This document shows, in pieces, positions 43,037-51,604 of a DNA stretch of 64,000 nucleotides. Where the stretch lies: contig NZ_JANADP010000001.1 of assembly GCF_024199945.1 (NCBI RefSeq), forward strand, positions 5,022,001 to 5,086,000. The letters run 5' to 3'. The notes below the pieces were generated by a model. That model was not told the DNA's origin and did no database searches. It saw only the letters and a list, made by a program, of their open reading frames with translations. Made by a program: the position numbers and the translations under genes. Source of the stretch: Bradyrhizobium sp. CCGUVB4N (GTDB lineage: Bacteria; Pseudomonadota; Alphaproteobacteria; Rhizobiales; Xanthobacteraceae). The stretch's first letter is position 1, and the number at the start of each line of letters is the position of its first letter.

Positions 43037-43112
43037 GAGCGCGTAGCTCAGCCGGTAGAGCACGTGACTTTTAATCACGGGGTCCTGGGTTCGAGCCCCA
43101 GCGCGCTCACCA
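43037..43112 (+). tRNA. tRNA-Lys (anticodon TTT)
   Basis: Full cloverleaf of 76 bases: acceptor GAGCGCG / CGCGCTC, D-arm GCTC-AGCCGGTA-GAGC, anticodon arm CGTGA-CTTTTAA-TCACG with TTT at 43070-43072, variable loop GGGTC, T-arm CTGGG-TTCGAGC-CCCAG, discriminator A and encoded CCA (43110-43112). Confidence 0.97.
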
Positions 43113-43274
43113 ACAACTCCCCGAGTCATCATCTTCGCTAACAGTCGCAGGCGGGAGCGGTCCCGAACGGACTGTCACCGCAACGCGAAGGCGGGGACGG
43201 ACGAAGACCCGTGGCGTGAGCCGTTAGGCCAAACTCACGCGAACAAGGGCCCAAGCAACTTACTCGACGCGCGC

Positions 43275-43955
43275 TCAGCTCTCCGGCGCAGCAACCGCAG
43301 CCGGCGCAGCAACCGTCGCGGGCGCGCTCAGCGGCGCTCCTCCCAGCGAAACGGGCCCTACGGATTTCGGTTGCCGAGCCATCCGCTTGCGCATCATGAG
43401 CCGATCGTGCGCGCGCAATTTTGGAATGGAGGAGGTTACTTCCGACATCATCGTACTTTGCAGCGTGTCGATCTTCGCGATCAGCGTCGAAAGCTGCGGC
43501 GATATCTTCTTCACGTCGACCCGTTCGTCCGTGATGCTCTGTCGGAGAGACAGGAGGGTCGTTGAATCCTGCTGCTGCAGAGCTGCATTTTGCTGCAATG
43601 AGGAATTGATCTCCAGCAGCGCGGCGGCCTGCTGCTGCTGGGCCGACTGGATATCCTTCAAGGCAGCGACGATCGGATCCGGCTTTGGCGCGGACTCTTC
43701 CAGACGAGGGAGCAGCGCAGCCAGGCTGGTGAGGTTCGGCGACGGAAGATCGAATGGCAACGTATAGATGGCCGCCGCGCCATTGATGGCCAGGGCACAT
43801 ACCGCCAATGCCAGGACCGATTTCCGGCTGGACTGCTTGACCACCGCGAGCGCTTCCGGGGCTTCAGGTTCGGGGCGGACCTCGGATGCGGCGACTGCAA
43901 GTGCTGCAGCATCGAGATGTTCGACAAAGCCCGGCGTTTCGGATGTCGTGGTCAT
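43275..43955 (-). CDS. Single-pass membrane protein with coiled coil (hypothetical)
   Basis: A 226-residue protein. A cytoplasmic N-terminus (about 1-45) is followed by one hydrophobic helix (SVLALAVCALAINGAAAIYT), then a Gln-rich coiled-coil stretch (DIQSAQQQQAAALLEINSSL, then QQNAALQQQDSTTLLSLRQS) and an Ala/Pro-rich tail. No enzyme motif is present. The ATG at 43955 (MTTTSETPG) has GAGG 9 bases upstream. Function is unknown. It stands alone after tRNA-Lys. Confidence 0.7.
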   Translation of the reverse strand: MTTTSETPGFVEHLDAAALAVAASEVRPEPEAPEALAVVKQSSRKSVLALAVCALAINGAAAIYTLPFDLPSPNLTSLAALLPRLEESAPKPDPIVAALKDIQSAQQQQAAALLEINSSLQQNAALQQQDSTTLLSLRQSITDERVDVKKISPQLSTLIAKIDTLQSTMMSEVTSSIPKLRAHDRLMMRKRMARQPKSVGPVSLGGAPLSAPATVAAPAAVAAPES

Positions 43956-44171
43956 GTGCATTGACCTCATGAGCAAGCAAAAGGAGGCCGTCGCCGGAAC
44001 GTCCTCGCGACGCCTCCCTTACGCAGCACTCACAACAACTGACTTAAATTGTGGGCTTTTCAGATTAATTCCACGTTAGCGACGTGGCCGCGCGGCACAC
44101 CTCGCCACCCCGGCCGATTACGGGGCGATGCGAACGGAAGAGCGGCGGCAGAGCACTGTGAACCCCGCGCG

Positions 44172-44630
44172 TCACTTCAGCGCGATCACAATCGTGCTCA
44201 GATTGGCCGCCAGTTCCAGTCCGGCCTTCGGACCCTGCAGGACGATCGTGACGCCCTTCTCGTTGCGGAGGTGGACGCCGTTGACGCCGCCGACCAGCGC
44301 AAAGCCGCCGCCGACGGAGCTGTAGGTGCCGGCGAAGTCGCCGACCTCGCGGATATCCGACGCCCAGCCGTCGAGACGGCCGATGGTGGCACCGGCGGTG
44401 ATGCCGAAGCTCAGGCCGCTGACTTTGAACGGATAGGTCTTGCCGCGGTAGACCAGCGTTCCGCTGCCGACGCCGCCGCCGACGAGAAGGCCGGCCTTGA
44501 CGATCTTGACCCGGACCTGACCGGCCGCCTGCGCGAATGATGGTGTCGCAGGTAGCGCGAGCCCCAGCGCCAGCAGGAGCATCGCAATCAGGCGGAACGC
44601 GCCGATGCGCCGTTCAGGGTTTTGCGGCAT
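44172..44630 (-). CDS. Small secreted Gly-rich protein, paralogue of 52940-53368
   Basis: A 152-residue exported protein with a signal peptide (about 1-33, LLLALGLALPATPSFAQ). One compact domain follows, starting GQVRVKIVKAGLLVGGGVGS and GTLVYRGKTYPFKVSGLSFG and closing KGVTIVLQGPKAGLELAAN. It is clearly related to the protein at 52940-53368. The KAG..VGGG..GxLxYRG pattern recalls SYLF/YSC84-like lipid-binding domains, but this is weak. It is last in the DUF3300-DUF2950 operon and overlaps DUF2950 by 17 bases. Confidence 0.75.
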   Translation of the reverse strand: MPQNPERRIGAFRLIAMLLLALGLALPATPSFAQAAGQVRVKIVKAGLLVGGGVGSGTLVYRGKTYPFKVSGLSFGITAGATIGRLDGWASDIREVGDFAGTYSSVGGGFALVGGVNGVHLRNEKGVTIVLQGPKAGLELAANLSTIVIALK

Positions 44631-45531
44631 CGACTTTCTTCCAGGTCTCATCGGGGTCGAACAGCGTGGTGCGTTCGGCGATGGTCTCGGTACGCTTGCC
44701 AAGGTCCTTCTGGTAGACGGTGCCGGCATGATTGACGAGGAAGGTCATCACGCCGGAATTGCCGTATTCGGCAGGCCAGGCGATCAGGCCAAAGCCTCCG
44801 ATCATCTTGCCCTTGACGACGTAGTTGAGCGCGCCGCCCGGCGCATCGCGGCCCTGCCCTTTGAGGATGTGAAAGTAGTAGCCGTGATAGGGCACGGGAC
44901 CGACATCGCCTGCCCTGTAGCCCTCCTTCGAGGCCTCGGCCGCCAACGCGCCGAGCGGGCTCGGATCGCTGTCATCGCGCCAGAACAGGCCGTCCTTCTT
45001 GCCTGGTGACGAGACGATGCGCTGGGCATAAACACCGGCGCCCTCGCCGCGGTCCTTGTCGGCGTATTCGTTCTGCGCGTCGACATAGGCGAGCGCGGTC
45101 TGGATCGCGTCGAGCTCGTTGCGGCCGATGCGGCGACGAAGCACCTCGATCCGTCCCTCGTCGGTGTCGAACGCCCATCCGGTCTTGGTGTTCACGAGCG
45201 GGATCGGGAACGGGAAATCATCCGGTCCCAGCATCAGGGTCGCGGTCTTGTTGCCCTCCGCCTTGATGCCGTGCTTGGCGTCGTACATCGACGAGAAGCG
45301 CGCGCGGATGTCGTTGTCGGCGACCTCGTCGCCGGAGGCGACAATGTCCTCGGCGGCCCTGCCGAGCACCTTCAAGATGTCTTTCGGGCCACTCTTGACC
45401 GCGGCGGCAAGCGCGGCGGCTGCGTCCTCCGGCGACTTGTAGGATTCCTGCGCGAGGGCCGGCGAGCCGAACAATGCAAGCGCCACCATGCCGGGCAGGA
45501 TCGCACGGCGGAACGATTTCAGGCCGATCAT
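44614..45531 (-). CDS. DUF2950 family secreted protein
   Basis: A 305-residue protein with a signal peptide (about 1-27, GMVALALFGSPALAQE) and the DUF2950 domain: SPEDAAAALAAAVKSGP, GWAFDTDEGRIEVLRRRIGR, PYHGYYFHILKGQGRDAPGG and FGLIAWPAEYGNSGVMTFLV. DUF2950 genes are often next to DUF3300 genes, as here, where the ATG overlaps the DUF3300 stop by 4 bases. Biochemical function is unknown. It should share the FixK-box promoter at 47283. Confidence 0.85.
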   Translation of the reverse strand: MIGLKSFRRAILPGMVALALFGSPALAQESYKSPEDAAAALAAAVKSGPKDILKVLGRAAEDIVASGDEVADNDIRARFSSMYDAKHGIKAEGNKTATLMLGPDDFPFPIPLVNTKTGWAFDTDEGRIEVLRRRIGRNELDAIQTALAYVDAQNEYADKDRGEGAGVYAQRIVSSPGKKDGLFWRDDSDPSPLGALAAEASKEGYRAGDVGPVPYHGYYFHILKGQGRDAPGGALNYVVKGKMIGGFGLIAWPAEYGNSGVMTFLVNHAGTVYQKDLGKRTETIAERTTLFDPDETWKKVDAAKP

Positions 45532-47225
45532 GGCATCACCTCCGCCGGGATCTTCGCGCCGCCGGCGACCCAGTCGCGGTAGGTGCGGAATGTCAGCCCG
45601 AGCTTTTCGTAATAGACCCGCAGATATCCGTCGCTGCCGCGGGTCACCGCGTCGGGCACCACCTGCTCGACCTCCTGCGCCATCACGCCGACATAGGCCT
45701 TGTCGTTGCCGATGTAGCTGAAGCGATAGTAGCCGAGGCCATTGGAGAGATGCCCGAGAAGGACGATGTCGTGCTTCAGAGCGATATCGGAGCGCCGGCC
45801 ACCGCCGCCGCCACGACCTCCGCCACCGCCGAAGCCGCCACCACCGCCACGCATCGCCATGCCGCCGCCACCGCCACGGCCGGCCATGCTCGGCCCGCCG
45901 CCGCCGCGCGGCATGCTTGCCATGCTGGCACGTCCGCGTGCCGAGGCCGCGGCCGCCGACCGGCCGGAGGAGACGTTCATGGCGCCGCCGCGATTGCCAC
46001 CGCCGCGATTGGCGCTCGCTGCCTTATTGCCGCCGCCACGGTTCGCTGCCTTGGCGCGATCGCCGCCGCCCTTACCGGCGTTCTTCGCCCGGTCGCCGCC
46101 GCCTTTGGCACGATCGCCCGCTCCGGCGCGGTCGCCACCTCCGGGCCGATCGCCGCGATTGCCGGCACGGTCACCCGCGCGATCCCCGGCCCGATCTCCG
46201 GCACGGTCACCCGGACCACCGCGATCACCCGCGCGGTCGCCTGCCCGGTCACGCGCTCCCTGGTCCGGACGCAGCACCTGGTTGCCGTCACGGCCGCGGA
46301 AATCCATCCGGTCGGACGCGCCGGCCCTGACGTTGGTGTTGCCGAAGCGCTGCTGAACATTGGTGTTGCTGTAGCGCACGCCGCCGCGATGCGCCGGATT
46401 GTGCTGCCAGCCGCCACTGATGTTGGTGGTGCGGTGATTGACGTAGACGTTGCGGTTGCCCCAGTTGCAGCCGCCGCCCCAGTAATTGCCCCAGCGTCCG
46501 ATCGCCCAGGCCGTGCCGAAGGCGAGGCCCGCGGCGATCACCCCGGCGCCGATATAGGACGGGTAGCCCCAATAATACGGCGGATATTCCGCATAGGGCC
46601 AGGTGCCGTAGACCGTCGCCGGATCATAATACGGCACGTACATTTCGTCAGGGTTGGCCTGCTGGATCACGATCGCCTGCTTGCCCTCCTGGGTCTGGAC
46701 GCTGACCTTCTGCTGCTTGGTGGTGACGAGCTTCTTGTTGTCATAGGCCTTGTTGCGCAGACGCTGGATCGCATCCATCACGTCGGGCTGCTGAGCGAGA
46801 AAGGCATCGCCGAGCTTCTGGGTCCAGTCGAGCTTGTCGCTCATCATGGTCAGGACATCGGCGGTGCTGGCCAATGCCTTGACGCTGTCATCCCAGGTCT
46901 GCTTGTCGACCTCGGTCTTCAGTGCATCGCCCTTCAGGCTCTTGCGCTCCTTCAGAAAGCGGTCAGCCTGCACCACTTCGAGCGGATAGGTCGAGGCAGC
47001 AAGCACGTTGGCGAGAAGCTCATCGGGATAGAGCGCAATCGGCGCGACGAGGGCTTCGAGCTGCTCCGGCTTCAGGAGCTCCGCAGCCGGCGGCGGTGGA
47101 CTCGCGGGCTGCGCCTGCGCGCTCGGGGCGGCCGGCGTCGCCGGCGTGGTGGCCTGAGCCATTGCAGCGGCGGGCACCGCCGCCACCAGCGCAAGCGCCA
47201 TCAGGATCTTGCCGCAGCGAAACAT
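45528..47225 (-). CDS. DUF3300 protein with Gly/Arg/Asp repeats and C-terminal S74-like domain
   Basis: 565 residues. A signal peptide (about 1-24) and Pro/Ala linker precede a DUF3300 domain (about 45-240: LEALVAPIALYPDELLANVL, YVPYYDPATVYGTWPYAEYP). A low-complexity region (about 325-490) has RAGDRAGDR and GGGNRGG repeats. The last 65-70 residues (SDIALKHDIVLLGHLSNGLG, then YVGVMAQEVEQVVPDAV) match the Peptidase_S74 intramolecular-chaperone layout, including the Ser of SDI and the LK Lys. The ATG at 47225 has GGAGG 7 bases upstream. A FixK box is centred 64 bases before the ATG. It is first in a three-gene operon. Confidence 0.82.
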   Translation of the reverse strand: MFRCGKILMALALVAAVPAAAMAQATTPATPAAPSAQAQPASPPPPAAELLKPEQLEALVAPIALYPDELLANVLAASTYPLEVVQADRFLKERKSLKGDALKTEVDKQTWDDSVKALASTADVLTMMSDKLDWTQKLGDAFLAQQPDVMDAIQRLRNKAYDNKKLVTTKQQKVSVQTQEGKQAIVIQQANPDEMYVPYYDPATVYGTWPYAEYPPYYWGYPSYIGAGVIAAGLAFGTAWAIGRWGNYWGGGCNWGNRNVYVNHRTTNISGGWQHNPAHRGGVRYSNTNVQQRFGNTNVRAGASDRMDFRGRDGNQVLRPDQGARDRAGDRAGDRGGPGDRAGDRAGDRAGDRAGNRGDRPGGGDRAGAGDRAKGGGDRAKNAGKGGGDRAKAANRGGGNKAASANRGGGNRGGAMNVSSGRSAAAASARGRASMASMPRGGGGPSMAGRGGGGGMAMRGGGGGFGGGGGRGGGGGRRSDIALKHDIVLLGHLSNGLGYYRFSYIGNDKAYVGVMAQEVEQVVPDAVTRGSDGYLRVYYEKLGLTFRTYRDWVAGGAKIPAEVMP

Positions 47226-47282
47226 CGGAAACCTCCACAAAACTTTCCGTCCGCGACCATCGGGCCGGGGCAGAGGCGTTCG

Positions 47283-47296
47283 TTGATCGAGATCAA
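47283..47296 (-). promoter_or_regulatory. FixK/FNR box upstream of the DUF3300 operon
   Basis: TTGATCGAGATCAA, a perfect TTGA-N6-TCAA dyad. With the site at -41.5, transcription would start near 47248, leaving a leader of about 23 bases before the DUF3300 ATG. Confidence 0.75.
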
Positions 47297-47381
47297 CGAA
47301 ACCGCGCCGCCGCGCTGTTGCAACGCAAGGCGCTCACGCGATCAGTTCGGCCTCCATCAGAAGCCGGCCGGGCACCGGTCG

Positions 47382-49277
47382 TTATCGGACGATCGGCAGC
47401 CTGACCGTGAACAGCGCACCGCCCGCCGGCAGAGTCTCTGCGGCCATCGTGCCGTGATGGGCCTCGACGATCGTCTTGGCGATCGCAAGCCCCATCCCCA
47501 TGCCCTCCGGCTTGGTCGTGAAAAACGGATTGAAGACGTTTGTGAGATCGCCGGTTGCGATGCCGGGGCCGGTATCGGCGATCCTGATCTCGGCCTGGTT
47601 GCCCGCCCGGGCCGTCGACACGTTCACCTCGCGCTTCTTCATGTCCGCATCGGAGATCGCATCCATCGCGTTGATGATGAGGTTGAGGATGACCTGCTGG
47701 ACCTGGACAGGATCGCCCTTGATCGGCAGAGCGGTGGCAGCAGGCACATAGCTCAGCGCAATGCGGCGTCCATCGGCGACGGCCGCGGCCAGCCCGATCG
47801 CCTCCCACACCGTGTCGTTGAGCTCGAGAGTCCTGATCTCGAACGGCGTCTTCCTCAACACGCTGCGCAGGCGGCGGATCACCTCGCTCGCGCGCTGGTC
47901 GTCGCGCCTGATGTCGGCGAGAATGTGCCTGATCTCGTCGATATCGGGCGAGGCTCCCTTGAGCATGAGCTCCGCGGTCTCGGCATTTGTCAGGATCGAG
48001 CCGAGCGGCTGGTTCAGTTCGTGGGCAATGGACGTCGTCAGCTCGCCGACGGCCGAATACCGGTTGGCATGCGCGAGCTCGGCCAGCCGCTGACGGGACT
48101 CGACCTCGGCGAGCTGGCGGCGGCGACGCTCATGCAGCAATCCGCTGATCAGGCCCGCCTGCACCAGGATGATGGCGGCGATGAGCAGCATCTGCCAGCG
48201 ATAGCTCTCCCACATGGTCGGCTCGCGAAACAGAATCTCGCTCCCGGCAGGCAGACTGCTTTCGCTGATGCCCCAGCGCTGCAGCTCGCGCCAGTCGTAT
48301 TTCGGCGCGGCAAACCCGATCGGTTCGTATTTGATGCTGGACGGCTTCTCGCCTTTGAGGATGCGGATGGCGGCATCGACAGTCTTCCGGGTCGTCTCGG
48401 CCGTTGAATGCATGGGGCCGCCGACGGTACTGCCGCCAAAGAACGGCTCCTGGTAGGAAAAGATGGGTGCATTCGCGACCGCATGAAGGCTGCGCAGCGC
48501 GATGTCGCCTTCATGGACGATTCCGGCGGCATCAACCGACATCAGGCCCCAGAACAGCACCGTGTGGGGCGGAAGATTCGCCGCTCGTTTCAGGATCTCC
48601 TCGAACGACAGGTCCGAAAACCAGACGAGCTCGAGCCGGCCATCCAAGGGCTTCAGCTCCCGCTTCACCTCGTCCATCCAGAACTGCTCGAGCGGCGACG
48701 CGCCGACGACGACAGCGACCGTTTTGGTCGCCGGCAAAACCTGAAGGATGTTGTTGAATGCGGCCAGGAAATCATTGCGGACCGACACCACCACGTCGTT
48801 GTCGGTGAGGTCCGAGCGATTGACGAGCCGTTGCTCGACCACGGTCAGCACCATCGGCGTGTCGGGGAAGAGTTTGGCCCGGTATCTCTGCACGAACCGC
48901 GCCGCCGGCGCGCCGATGCTCAGCACGATGTCGGGGAATGCGCCTTGATACAGCGAACTGAGATATTCGACAAAGGGAGCCTCCGGACCCGGATTGTTGA
49001 AGCGCGCTGAGAGCAGCGTGTGCTCCTGGACGTCGAGCGGCCATGGCGACTGACGCACGAGCTCGGCCTTGATGCTGCGGGCATACTCGCTCCACGGCCG
49101 AAACTCGCGGCCGAAGGAATGCAGGATCAGGACGCGCTTGAGCTCCCCGCCCAGCTTCCGTTCCACGGCATTGGCCGGCCCCGCCAACGTGCACACCGCA
49201 ACGAACAGGCCAAGGCACAACAGCGCGGCCATCGCCGACCGCGACCTGAGCGTGTCAGTCGACATCCGCCTGTTCAT
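47382..49277 (-). CDS. Sensor histidine kinase with ABC-substrate-binding-like sensor
   Basis: 631 residues. An N-terminal signal/anchor precedes a periplasmic ABC_sub_bind-like domain (about 40-300: RVLILHSFGREFRPWSEYAR, FPDIVLSIGAPAARFVQRYR). Then come one transmembrane helix (QMLLIAAIILVQAGLISGLL), HisKA (AVGELTTSIAHELNQPLGSI, His phospho-acceptor) and HATPase (VILNLIINAMDAI, IADTGPGIATGDLTNVFNPF, GMGMGLAIAKTIVEAHHG). No response regulator is adjacent. The ATG at 49277 is chosen. The upstream 127-codon extension is an overlapping frame over the neighbouring gene. Confidence 0.9.
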   Translation of the reverse strand: MNRRMSTDTLRSRSAMAALLCLGLFVAVCTLAGPANAVERKLGGELKRVLILHSFGREFRPWSEYARSIKAELVRQSPWPLDVQEHTLLSARFNNPGPEAPFVEYLSSLYQGAFPDIVLSIGAPAARFVQRYRAKLFPDTPMVLTVVEQRLVNRSDLTDNDVVVSVRNDFLAAFNNILQVLPATKTVAVVVGASPLEQFWMDEVKRELKPLDGRLELVWFSDLSFEEILKRAANLPPHTVLFWGLMSVDAAGIVHEGDIALRSLHAVANAPIFSYQEPFFGGSTVGGPMHSTAETTRKTVDAAIRILKGEKPSSIKYEPIGFAAPKYDWRELQRWGISESSLPAGSEILFREPTMWESYRWQMLLIAAIILVQAGLISGLLHERRRRQLAEVESRQRLAELAHANRYSAVGELTTSIAHELNQPLGSILTNAETAELMLKGASPDIDEIRHILADIRRDDQRASEVIRRLRSVLRKTPFEIRTLELNDTVWEAIGLAAAVADGRRIALSYVPAATALPIKGDPVQVQQVILNLIINAMDAISDADMKKREVNVSTARAGNQAEIRIADTGPGIATGDLTNVFNPFFTTKPEGMGMGLAIAKTIVEAHHGTMAAETLPAGGALFTVRLPIVR

Positions 49278-49360
49278 GCTCCAATCCCGCGGCTTCCGAC
49301 GGCCGCTTTCGGGACATTCTAGCGGGAATGGCAAGGCGCGGACAGCCCTTGGACCTGCCG

Positions 49361-49774
49361 CTAAGTCGCCGGGCAACGATGATAGCGGATCTCCATGTCC
49401 TCCATGCCCGGGAAGAGGCGGATCACGCTGTCGGCATCCAGCGCCTTCAGGCTGAACTGAACGTTGGACAGCATCATGTCGGTCGCACACGCCGCGATCA
49501 GATTGACATCCGGCCCGTTGTCCTTCCGCGCCTTGATCCGGCAGCGCGCGAACTTGCCGATGATCTGGTCGCCTTCGACGATGAAACCACCGCCGTAGAC
49601 GTCCGACATGTCGGTGAAGCCTATCTGCGCGCCCTTGCGCACGAAGACTTTCGCGCAATTGTCGGCATCACTCGCCCAGGCGCCCTTGAGATCGACTGCG
49701 TTAGCCCTGCTCCCGGTGACGAGCACCGAGGCGAACAGCAATCCGCCCAATCCAAACAATTTTCTCGAATTCAT
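49361..49774 (-). CDS. Small secreted protein (137 aa), unknown family
   Basis: A signal peptide (about 1-26, GLLFASVLVTGSRANAV) precedes a domain of about 110 residues with four Cys (DNCAKVF, FARCRIK, IAACATD, YHRCPAT), which suggests disulfide bonds in the periplasm. Other landmarks are GAWASDADNCAKVFVRKGAQ and GGGFIVEGDQIIGKF. It lies between the HlyD-like and histidine-kinase genes in the same direction (27 and 83 bases apart), probably one operon. It could be a ligand partner of the kinase (speculative). Confidence 0.72.
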   Translation of the reverse strand: MNSRKLFGLGGLLFASVLVTGSRANAVDLKGAWASDADNCAKVFVRKGAQIGFTDMSDVYGGGFIVEGDQIIGKFARCRIKARKDNGPDVNLIAACATDMMLSNVQFSLKALDADSVIRLFPGMEDMEIRYHRCPAT

Positions 49775-49801
49775 TTTTGATTCCCTCGCGTGCTCAGTGC
49801 C

Positions 49802-51034
49802 TCAGTGCCCGCTCATCACCAGCGTCTTGATCGGCATCAGCAAGGCCTGGATACGCAGCAACAACGCATGCACGAGGCCGACGCCATCCACCACGTGGAG
49901 CGCGATCGCCCGGCCGGTGCTGGTGTGCTCCGCGGAAATCTCCTCGTGATTGCTGGTATAGGCGTTGACGATGCAGCTGCTGCCGGGCGTGACGCCGTCG
50001 AGCCCGTTCTTGTACAGCGGTTCGAGGAACACCAGGATCGTGCCGGGTTTGGGACCGTTCTCCGCCTCAATCAGTTGCTGGCCGCCTTGGAACTGTCCGG
50101 CCGCGATGTAGTCCTGCACGCTCGTGATGACCATGGGAATGATGACCCACGGCTTGGAGATGCAGGCTGCTTCCGCCACCATGCCTGCTTTCAACACGCC
50201 GGCCTCGATCTGGCCGAAGCCGGCCTGAAGCGTGCTCTTGCCCGAGCCCTCCGGAATGAGAATGCCGGCGGGCCGCATGATCTGCGCCACGAGGTCGCCG
50301 GGACGAAGGAAGAATTGCTCGACACGACCGTTGACGCCAGCCCGGATAGTGGTTTTGTCGAGATCGACCTGGGCCTGATCGAGCGCGGCCTGTGAACTCG
50401 CCTTCTGCGCCGGAAGCAACGTAGAGACTTGCAGGCTCGCGGCCTGCTTGGAGGCCGTCGCGGCATCGACGCCCGACTGACGCTGATCGACCAGTACCTG
50501 GAGCTTGTCGATGTCACGCTGGGCAACGATGCCGGGATTGCGGCGCTGCAGCTCGCTCTTGACGTCGAGTTCGTCCTTGGCCTGCTGATAATTCGCCTTC
50601 GCTTCGCCGATCTGCGCCTCCGCCTTGACGACATCGGCCTGCGCCGTCTGCATCGCGGCGTCGATTTCGGCAACTTTTCGCTTGGCCGTCTCCACAGCAG
50701 CCCGCTGCTTGGAGGCGTCCAGGGTGAACAGCACGTCGCCCTTCTTCACCTCCTGGCTGAAGCTGACTTTCACCTCCTCAACGCGCCCCGATCCTTCCGG
50801 CAGAATCGGTACGGTGCGGTAGTACAGCGTCGCCGAATCCGTCGCGGGATGGAAATAGAAGATCATGGTGATGAGCGAGATCGTCAGCATCAGGCAACCG
50901 GTGATGCCCCAGCGGAGCTCGTACCAGACCGAGAAGAAGGTGATCTCCTTGCCAAAGCGCTTGCCCTGCACATAGCGACGGTAGAGATAATCCGGCACGA
51001 TCGTAAGGAGCGAGCAGAACATCAGCTCAAACAT
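49802..51034 (-). CDS. HlyD-family membrane fusion protein
   Basis: 410 residues. A cytoplasmic N-terminus and transmembrane helix (GCLMLTISLITMIFYF) precede a biotinyl-lipoyl-like half (VPILPEGSGRVEEVKVSFSQ), a long alpha-hairpin (about 115-235, AKRKVAEIDAAMQTAQADVV) and the second lipoyl/beta-barrel part (TTIRAGVNGRVEQFFLRPGD). Such adaptors link inner-membrane exporters to the outer membrane. No ABC, RND or MFS exporter gene is adjacent. It overlaps the upstream membrane-protein gene by 8 bases. Confidence 0.87.
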   Translation of the reverse strand: MFELMFCSLLTIVPDYLYRRYVQGKRFGKEITFFSVWYELRWGITGCLMLTISLITMIFYFHPATDSATLYYRTVPILPEGSGRVEEVKVSFSQEVKKGDVLFTLDASKQRAAVETAKRKVAEIDAAMQTAQADVVKAEAQIGEAKANYQQAKDELDVKSELQRRNPGIVAQRDIDKLQVLVDQRQSGVDAATASKQAASLQVSTLLPAQKASSQAALDQAQVDLDKTTIRAGVNGRVEQFFLRPGDLVAQIMRPAGILIPEGSGKSTLQAGFGQIEAGVLKAGMVAEAACISKPWVIIPMVITSVQDYIAAGQFQGGQQLIEAENGPKPGTILVFLEPLYKNGLDGVTPGSSCIVNAYTSNHEEISAEHTSTGRAIALHVVDGVGLVHALLLRIQALLMPIKTLVMSGH

Positions 51035-51464
51035 GGCTGTGCTCCTTCTTGGCGATATCCGACGCGCCCGCGGCGGCAGGGGCAGGACCGGCCTCTATCG
51101 GCGCGTCGTCCTGCCCCGGTGTCGCGTCGGCGATCTTCTCGACGGAGTCAGCGATGCTGCGCAGCGGCGTTCCGAAGTCGGGAATATCGATCAGTGCGAG
51201 CAACAGGCCCGCGATCCAGAAGATGTGCATGTGCGTGAATAGCGAGATCAACCCAAGCACCGCGACGAACTCGAACTGCAGCTTCTGCGACTTGTGCGCC
51301 ATTCGCTCGGGGAGGCTGTGCAGCCGCCAGTACAGTGTGCCGACCCAGAGCACAGTGCCGATCAGGAAAATCCCCATCACGACCATCAATGTGTCGGTAC
51401 CGCTTCCGGGCGCCAGATAGAATGGCAGATGGTGCGGTGCCATCGGATTTAGCTGCTCGTTCAA
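51027..51464 (-). CDS. Small membrane protein preceding the HlyD-like gene
   Basis: A 145-residue protein with two or three hydrophobic segments (LMVVMGIFLIGTVLWVGTLY; FVAVLGLISLFTHMHIFWIA, GLLLALIDIP) and an acidic Ala/Pro tail with a His end (KKEHSHV). A DUF3302-like small inner-membrane protein is possible, since such proteins commonly pair with HlyD-like genes; this is by layout only. A TTG start at 51464 has GGGAGAG 5 bases upstream; the ATG at 51443 is the alternative. A FixK box lies 61 bases upstream. Confidence 0.7.
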   Translation of the reverse strand: MNEQLNPMAPHHLPFYLAPGSGTDTLMVVMGIFLIGTVLWVGTLYWRLHSLPERMAHKSQKLQFEFVAVLGLISLFTHMHIFWIAGLLLALIDIPDFGTPLRSIADSVEKIADATPGQDDAPIEAGPAPAAAGASDIAKKEHSHV

Positions 51465-51524
51465 AGGTCTCTCCCGGCTCAACGTGCTCTTGCGGCACTG
51501 TGTTGGGGCAGCTTCCCAATTTGC

Positions 51525-51538
51525 TTGATTTGAATCAA
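51525..51538. promoter_or_regulatory. FixK/FNR box in the divergent HlyD / ppk2 promoter region
   Basis: TTGATTTGAATCAA, a perfect TTGA-N6-TCAA dyad. At -41.5 it would give starts near 51490 (minus, leader about 26 bases) and 51573 (plus, leader about 32 bases), so it can serve either or both operons. Confidence 0.75.
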
Positions 51539-51604
51539 GGGAATGCCCCTCACCGGACATAGCGTTTTGTGAATGCGTTTGAATAATCACAGGGAGCCGC
51601 TGCC

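Noticed and set aside
45742..47404. Long plus-strand Pro/Arg-rich frames opposite the DUF3300 gene
   Set aside because: They arise from the complement of Gly/Arg/Asp repeats; no start signals or family features.
49278..49658. 127-codon N-terminal extension of the histidine kinase
   Set aside because: It lies over the 137-residue secreted-protein gene in another frame and is Arg/Gly/His-rich shadow sequence; the signal anchor begins at the ATG at 49277.
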